Origin: Benincasa hispida | Lineage: Eukaryota > Streptophyta > Magnoliopsida > Cucurbitales > Cucurbitaceae | Direction: 5' to 3' | DNA: 64,000 nucleotides | Assembly: GCF_009727055.1 (NCBI RefSeq) | Contig: NC_052354.1 | Location: 45,287,830-45,351,829, forward strand | Shown here: positions 58,948 to 64,000 of the stretch, piece by piece | Numbering within the stretch: the stretch's first letter is position 1 | Layout: each line of letters begins with the position of its first letter | The notes under the pieces: model-generated | What the model saw: the letters and a program-made list of their open reading frames with translations, nothing else | What the model was told of the DNA's origin: nothing | Databases searched by the model: none | Made by a program: the position numbers and the translations under genes

Positions 58948-61260
58948 ATGGTTTACTTCATAGAACACATTTCGTCTGGGAAGAAACATCTTGTAATTCT
59001 TGCATATAGGAATCAATCTGTAACAAATGGCCTTAGCTTTCTTGTGGAGGAGCCATTGGCTGGTCCATTTACAAATGTATGGCCTGATTTGGACAACAAT
59101 ATGACTACACTCGAATTATCAATAGAGATGCCTTTAACTTAGGGAGAAAAAGTGTGGATATTTGCAATCTTCTATTTATAACAAAGACCCTACTCCTGAT
59201 CAGGTGTTAACTTTTAGGCGTCACATGATCGATGGTGAGACTCGTTAGAATGCCACCATAAAAAGTCCATGGAGAATTTACCTTCATCGATTGCTGTTGG
59301 GAATGGCTAGAGTTCATAGTTGGTCGAAAAGAATGCTCTCTTCATGCCATCTATTTATTTGGTGCAGTGACAAAGTTTTTGTATATGTATGACCAAAATA
59401 TTGATGTGGTTCGAGCCTTTTGCGAAGCTTGGTGTCTTTCAACTAATACTCTTCACACTATGAATGGTGAACTATCAATTTTACTATGGGACCTGTGGTC
59501 ATCTGGTAGCCTCTCGATTTGAGGGGCTTCTATAAGGAGGTCATTCCCTGCCTTAGAAAGCTGATCAGCTTATGGGACAAGAAGAGATATCTTTCGAAGA
59601 CTTATGAACATATTTTTCGGGCGTACTAAATAATTTGCTTGCAGAAAAAGGATTGTGCGTCATCCTCGAAGAATGATTCCCTAGTGACCATTAGTTCTTG
59701 GATTTCATTTTGGTTCCTAGGGGCTCAAAAATATGATAAACCTACTATACGAAAGCAAAAGAAAGCCTCTCGCTCCCGATCTACTCAAAACCCAGATGGT
59801 GCAAGCATCAAGCCTCAAGACTAGTCTAGTAGAGAAAATATATTATTCAAAGAGCTTAGGATAAAAGATGATTTGAAGGACAAAATGTACTTGACTGCAT
59901 TTTTATCCTGTTAGCTATGTCTTTTTGTATTTCTGTAAAAAGGGGCTTACCTTTGTCCTGTGGTCTTTAAGACTGCTAGTTTGATGGCTGACTAGAAGAC
60001 GTTTAGCATTGCCATTCTAGTTCTAGCCAATATTTATCATGATCTAAGGCCAATAATTGAATCTTCAAATCTGATTGGACGCATGGATTTCTATTTTCCC
60101 ATGCATTATGTCCATGGGTGGTTGGCCCACTATTTTAATACCCATTACCCCTTCTAGTGGATATTCGAGGTATGAACCAATTTTTTTGGTAAAGGTGGTT
60201 CAATTTATTTTGGAGGATATGAAGCACGATAATTGATCCATAAATATGCAAACATTCAGTGGCATGTGAATTCTTAGAATTGGAATAGGCATAGGCGTCT
60301 GATTGATAATAGAGATTTATCATTTCAACAATCTTGCCAACTTTCTAGTATGTGATCAAGCTATGTATTGTCTTGGTGTGGGAATATTTTGATTATAGAA
60401 TCATACAACCCTTATCGATTTGGCTGGTAGTTCAGATTTTATCAAGACATTCCTAATGATATAGGGGGAATTTCGCCTGCTGTAGCTCTCTACAACGTGA
60501 CATACCACTTTAAAGTCTGCAATAAACGTAGATCATTGTCTCAAGTGTTCTTACCGGCCTGCATATTGGAGCCATGCAACCACGTTAACCACGATACATG
60601 AATTGATGGTTGACAAAACATGGGAGTTATTTTGAGGATAACATACATCACTTAATAAGTAGCATTAATTTTTCTCCCCTGCAACCCAAGTTACATAAGA
60701 ATAAATGGAGTAACCAAGAGGGTAAGCAAATTCGTTTTCTTGAAGAAGCAGCTCTCATTCTTCAAAAATATGTTTCTGGTCATGAAGAAAAGAGTCATAG
60801 TAGTAACGATGGTAATCATTGGAAAAGACCCTCAAAGAAGACGAAGATGCCCAATGATGATTTTTTTGAAGGAGTTCCAAGTGCTTCGGTAATTCCCAGT
60901 GGTATAATAATATTGGTATGTACATCTTCACTTTATGTTCTCTTCGTTTTCCTCTTTAGCAAATAATTTATTCATTTTTCTTTTTTCTTTGTAGTCACCC
61001 TTGAGCAATCATTTTCAAGAACTTGCGGAGTACTGTAGCGAAGAATCTTTAACGGGAGGTTATTCTTTTGATTCATTTATCGAGAAGGTCGTTACTTATA
61101 AATTGCCATCGGTTAAAACAACTAGACAACCCTTACGATCCTTTAACATTTCTGAAGAAATTCGATGTGACAAAATGAAAGTAGGCATCGTGAGCATTGA
61201 AGCTTTAGACCATTCATTTGAAGAGGTTGGCTGCTCTAAAGTACCTTAAATAGAGAAGAA
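58948..61260 (+). pseudogene. Plant mobile domain (PMD) protein relic, transposon-derived
   Basis: PMD (aminotransferase-like mobile domain, MAIN family) is found in plant transposon proteins and some domesticated genes. Pieces in order on the plus strand: MVYFIEHISSGKKHLVILAY and SFLVEEPLAGPFTNVWPDLD (58948-59140), a region with FIDCCWEWLEF and YDQNIDVVRAFCEAW (about 59275-59440), then NTLHTMNGELSILLWDLWSS (about 59445-59505). A basic Ser/Lys stretch follows (59760-59820). Later frames (60610-60966, 61001-61249) show KRPSKKTKMPNDDFFEG and YSFDSFIEKVV, probably the C-terminal region. Many stops and frame changes separate them, so it is dead. The LTR at 61642 follows it and may have inserted into its end. 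Confidence 0.6.
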
Positions 61261-61641
61261 CGGGCTTTCCCCTCCTGGTCCTCTTAAGATTTCTGAGCCA
61301 ATATGATGTGCTGATGATGAACCAATTACTGGGCAACCTTAGCCTTCTCTGTATTTTGGTGAGGCAGTGGTTTCAAACTTCTATCAGAAGGCAACCTTAT
61401 CTATGTGGGAGGATATTCAAGATAAGATTTTGTGCGCTCCTTTCGAGTATATACCAGGCCTTAAATGAGAAATAGCAACGATATTTTCCGACATTTCCAA
61501 GATTCATGAGAACAACTTGGCTTCTCTTTAAGAACTTGTGAATAGTTATCTTAAGAAGGTAGATGATTTCAACACAGTACAATCTTCATACACCACACAA
61601 CTGCTTTCAGGTAACAAGGACCATCGATAGGGTGAGAAGGC

Positions 61642-63608
61642 TGTTGGAGTTGATGCCCTAAATCTCGTAAGATCCTATGGTTTGTAATTGTATTGTACAA
61701 ATATTTTATTTATTTAATAAAATTTGAGATGTTTTATTTGACATTAGTAGCATTAAACCCACAAACCAATAAATTAACATCTAAGGTTATCTTCTGTAGC
61801 TTAAACATGAATGTAGAGACATACAGATGAATCATGTATAAGTGATAACCTAAATGGTTTAAGTAGATGGACAAGGTTGGATACTTTATCCTTGTGATAC
61901 TACGAATACGACCCACTTTTTAGATGTTACAATTATTGTAAAGTGCTACAAGTGATTTGATTCTGATAATTCATGTAGAGACATCTGAGCGGGGTATTCT
62001 ATATAAAGGAGTTTGTATAAGACCGAACCACGAAATGACTAGTCTTATTATATAACGCCATTTGTAATTGAGACTTACATTTCACTAGGATGACCATAGG
62101 TGATATAACTTGAATCCTGAATGAGTTGTAAACTCCTGCCTATGAGGGCGGTCTTTTGATTTGTATGGGTGAGATTGGCCAGATCGCCGACTTAATAGGC
62201 CTACCATTTTGGGGATTCGTTTGATTGGGGAACTGTCAACACAACTACACAAGGCAGAATTCACTCATTCTCCAGCGTCGGGGTAAGTAGATAAATTGCT
62301 CACTTAAGGGCTGATTCTGTGGCTTGAACAATGTGGTGCCACACTCTCTTCTTGTCCGAGAGGGGTTTGGTCATAGTTGGACTATGATTTATTGTTTATT
62401 AGAGGGATCGGTGATAATTAAGGAGTTAGATGTAACTAAAGGGGAAAAATGGTAATTTTGGCCCAGCTGTACTTACGAGCAATTTGTGAAAGGTCATCAT
62501 ACTGTTGACTGATTATATCCAATGGACACAGAAATATATCTATAGTGTGAAGAGTGCAGCTGTCGGTTTTTCAGTGAAGTGTCTGATAGTTAATGGATGT
62601 TGGATAATATAATTAAATGAGTTTAATTACTTATTCAAGTACCATTAGAGCTTCAAGTTACAGGTCCATGAGGTCCCTTCTGTAGCTTAACACAGATTAA
62701 ATGAGAATCAATTTTGGATTAATTTGAATTGATCAAATTAATTAAGGGAGTTAATTATATGTGAAATAATTTAATTTAATTTAATTATATATGATATAAT
62801 TGCTATAATATATTTGATACATTATAATATAAATTTTATTTGAGAGTAAATAAATATTTGAATATGATTCAGATATTAATTATATGAATTAGATTCATAT
62901 TGTTGAATTTAATATAAATGAGATTTATATTAAATACTATTAATGAGAGAATTAAAACTATAGGTTATATTGTATGTGATGCAATATTAAACTATAGGTT
63001 GTGTTTACTGACATATAACCTATAGTTATATATATTAAGGTAGTGATTTTATATATATATAAAGTAGTTTTACTTAAATTAAAGTTAATTTATTTTATTT
63101 TTTTAATTTTAATTTGAATTAATGGGAGGAAATAACTTTATCTCCCCTATTTTCTCTCAACTCACTCCCTGAGTGGTGGGTGTGGTTGAGGATTATTCTC
63201 TTCTTCTCAATATTTAGAGGAGGAAAACCACTCTTTGCAATTTTTTTTTCCAGAAAAGATCTCACCCTCTCCTTCCCTTAAACGAAATTTCCCTTTCTTC
63301 CAAAAATACCAAGAGCTTACAACTCCTTGGATTCTCATCTTAGAGAATACAAAGGAAGCCTTCGTGGTGGTGGCCAATTAGGATTTTGAGTTCTTTGCAA
63401 TTTTGGAGGAGGAATTATATGTGAAGATTAGATCTTCAAAGGTGAGTTCCTCTTTATTTCTCTATTCTTTTTTTTCCATATTAGCATGCTATAAAATTTA
63501 AATTAAATGCATAATGTTTCTGTTTTGTTATTGTAAATTTCATGTTCTGTAAAATTGAGATTCAGGTCCAATCTCTGCTTCCGCTTTGAACCTTAATCGG
63601 TTCCTTTA
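61642..63608 (+). repeat. 5' LTR of a retrotransposon continuing past the window
   Basis: Starts TGTTGGAGTTGATGCCCTAAA and runs about 1.97 kb to the PBS. Landmarks are shared with the left-hand copies: AAAGGAGTTTGTATAAGACC, AGGATGACCATAGGT, ATTAGAGGGATC and the TTTCAGTGAAGTGTCTGATAG region. The CGATCG array present in other copies is not seen here, so this is a different subfamily. A terminal CTTTGAACC..TTCCTTTAA precedes the PBS. Confidence 0.8.
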
Positions 63609-63610
63609 AT

Positions 63611-63622
63611 TGGTATCAGAGC
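63611..63622 (+). other. Primer-binding site (initiator tRNA-Met type)
   Basis: TGGTATCAGAGC, a perfect match to the usual plant initiator-Met PBS, two bases after the LTR. With 61642-63608 it proves a 5' LTR facing right. Confidence 0.9.
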
Positions 63623-64000
63623 GGGGTTTTTGGTCCAAAATTTTCCAATTTTTCATAATATATATATATATATATTACAGTTTCTTGGTGGAATTTTATC
63701 ATTTTGTACGTTTACAAATGTATGGATTGATTATTTACATTATTGGATAACATTGGGATTGGATCTCGTCTTTATAGCCTCTATTTTCTTTAATTAATTA
63801 ATTTATTTTTTACAAATTTGATTTATAAGGGCCCGTGTTTTGGGCATAATTTTTGTTATAGAGTCTTTATTTGGTTTGTATTGTGTCATTCGTGGCTGTT
63901 CCGATCGAATTCTAGAGAAGACGAAGCCAAAATTGGAGGAGTTTTAAAGAAGATCGCAACTATACAGTGTATTCTGTACTGTATCTAGCATTGCAATGCT
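63623..64000 (+). repeat. Retroelement leader, start of the internal region
   Basis: Untranslated leader of the right-edge element, cut by the window. It ends with AGCATTGCAATGCT at 63987-64000, the same 14-base palindrome as in the leader at 7321-7334. No Gag frame has started yet. Confidence 0.7.

Overview
This window is nuclear DNA from a flowering plant. Genes are split by GT-AG introns, the intergenic DNA is AT-rich, and LTR retrotransposons, a PIF/Harbinger transposon, LINE remnants and miniature elements are abundant. The proteins are eudicot-like. Some repeats (the LTR family whose start reads 'ATGCCCTAAA' and the plant mobile domain relic) resemble what I know from Cucurbitaceae, but I cannot prove the family from this sequence alone.

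Layout. Bases 1-12.2 kb hold at least six pieces, in both orientations, of one LTR retrotransposon family. Its primer-binding site matches initiator tRNA-Met. A further complete LTR, PBS and leader of this family enter at the right edge (61.6-64.0 kb). Bases 12.2-19.3 kb are AT-rich with a duplicated 87-bp block and microsatellites. Bases 19.3-24.3 kb are a decayed PIF/Harbinger DNA transposon, with a TAA target duplication, a HARBI1-like transposase relic and a Myb/SANT-like relic.

Four ordinary genes lie between 25.9 and 55.1 kb. They are importin-alpha (10 coding exons, plus), an ICP55-type M24 aminopeptidase (14 coding exons, plus), an intronless DUF538 protein (plus) and an organelle-type alkaline/neutral invertase (6 coding exons, minus, convergent with the DUF538 gene). 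I derived every splice junction by hand. Each keeps the frame and gives a protein of normal length for its family: 536, 483, 170 and 677 residues.

The gene order matches two paralogous Arabidopsis chromosome-1 segments as I remember them: At1g09270-At1g09300-At1g09310, and At1g56560 near At1g56580. The window therefore looks like an unfractionated version of both. The genes do not form a pathway: they serve nuclear import, mitochondrial protein maturation, an uncharacterised DUF538 role and sucrose cleavage.

Introns of two genes carry datable insertions. Importin-alpha intron 4 has a solo LTR and a 1.85-kb non-autonomous LTR element, each with perfect 5-bp target duplications. ICP55 intron 5 has a TRIM-like element with three LTRs and an ambiguous base. 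From 55 to 64 kb there are LINE fragments, a 37-T tract, a ~31-bp GGATC-rich minisatellite, a plant mobile domain pseudogene, and the LTR element that runs off the window.

I found no clearly new biological system. The most unusual signals are the clustered CGATCG palindromes in the LTRs, a position-conserved 14-bp palindrome in the retroelement leader, the alternating-orientation LTR units, and the three-LTR TRIM.
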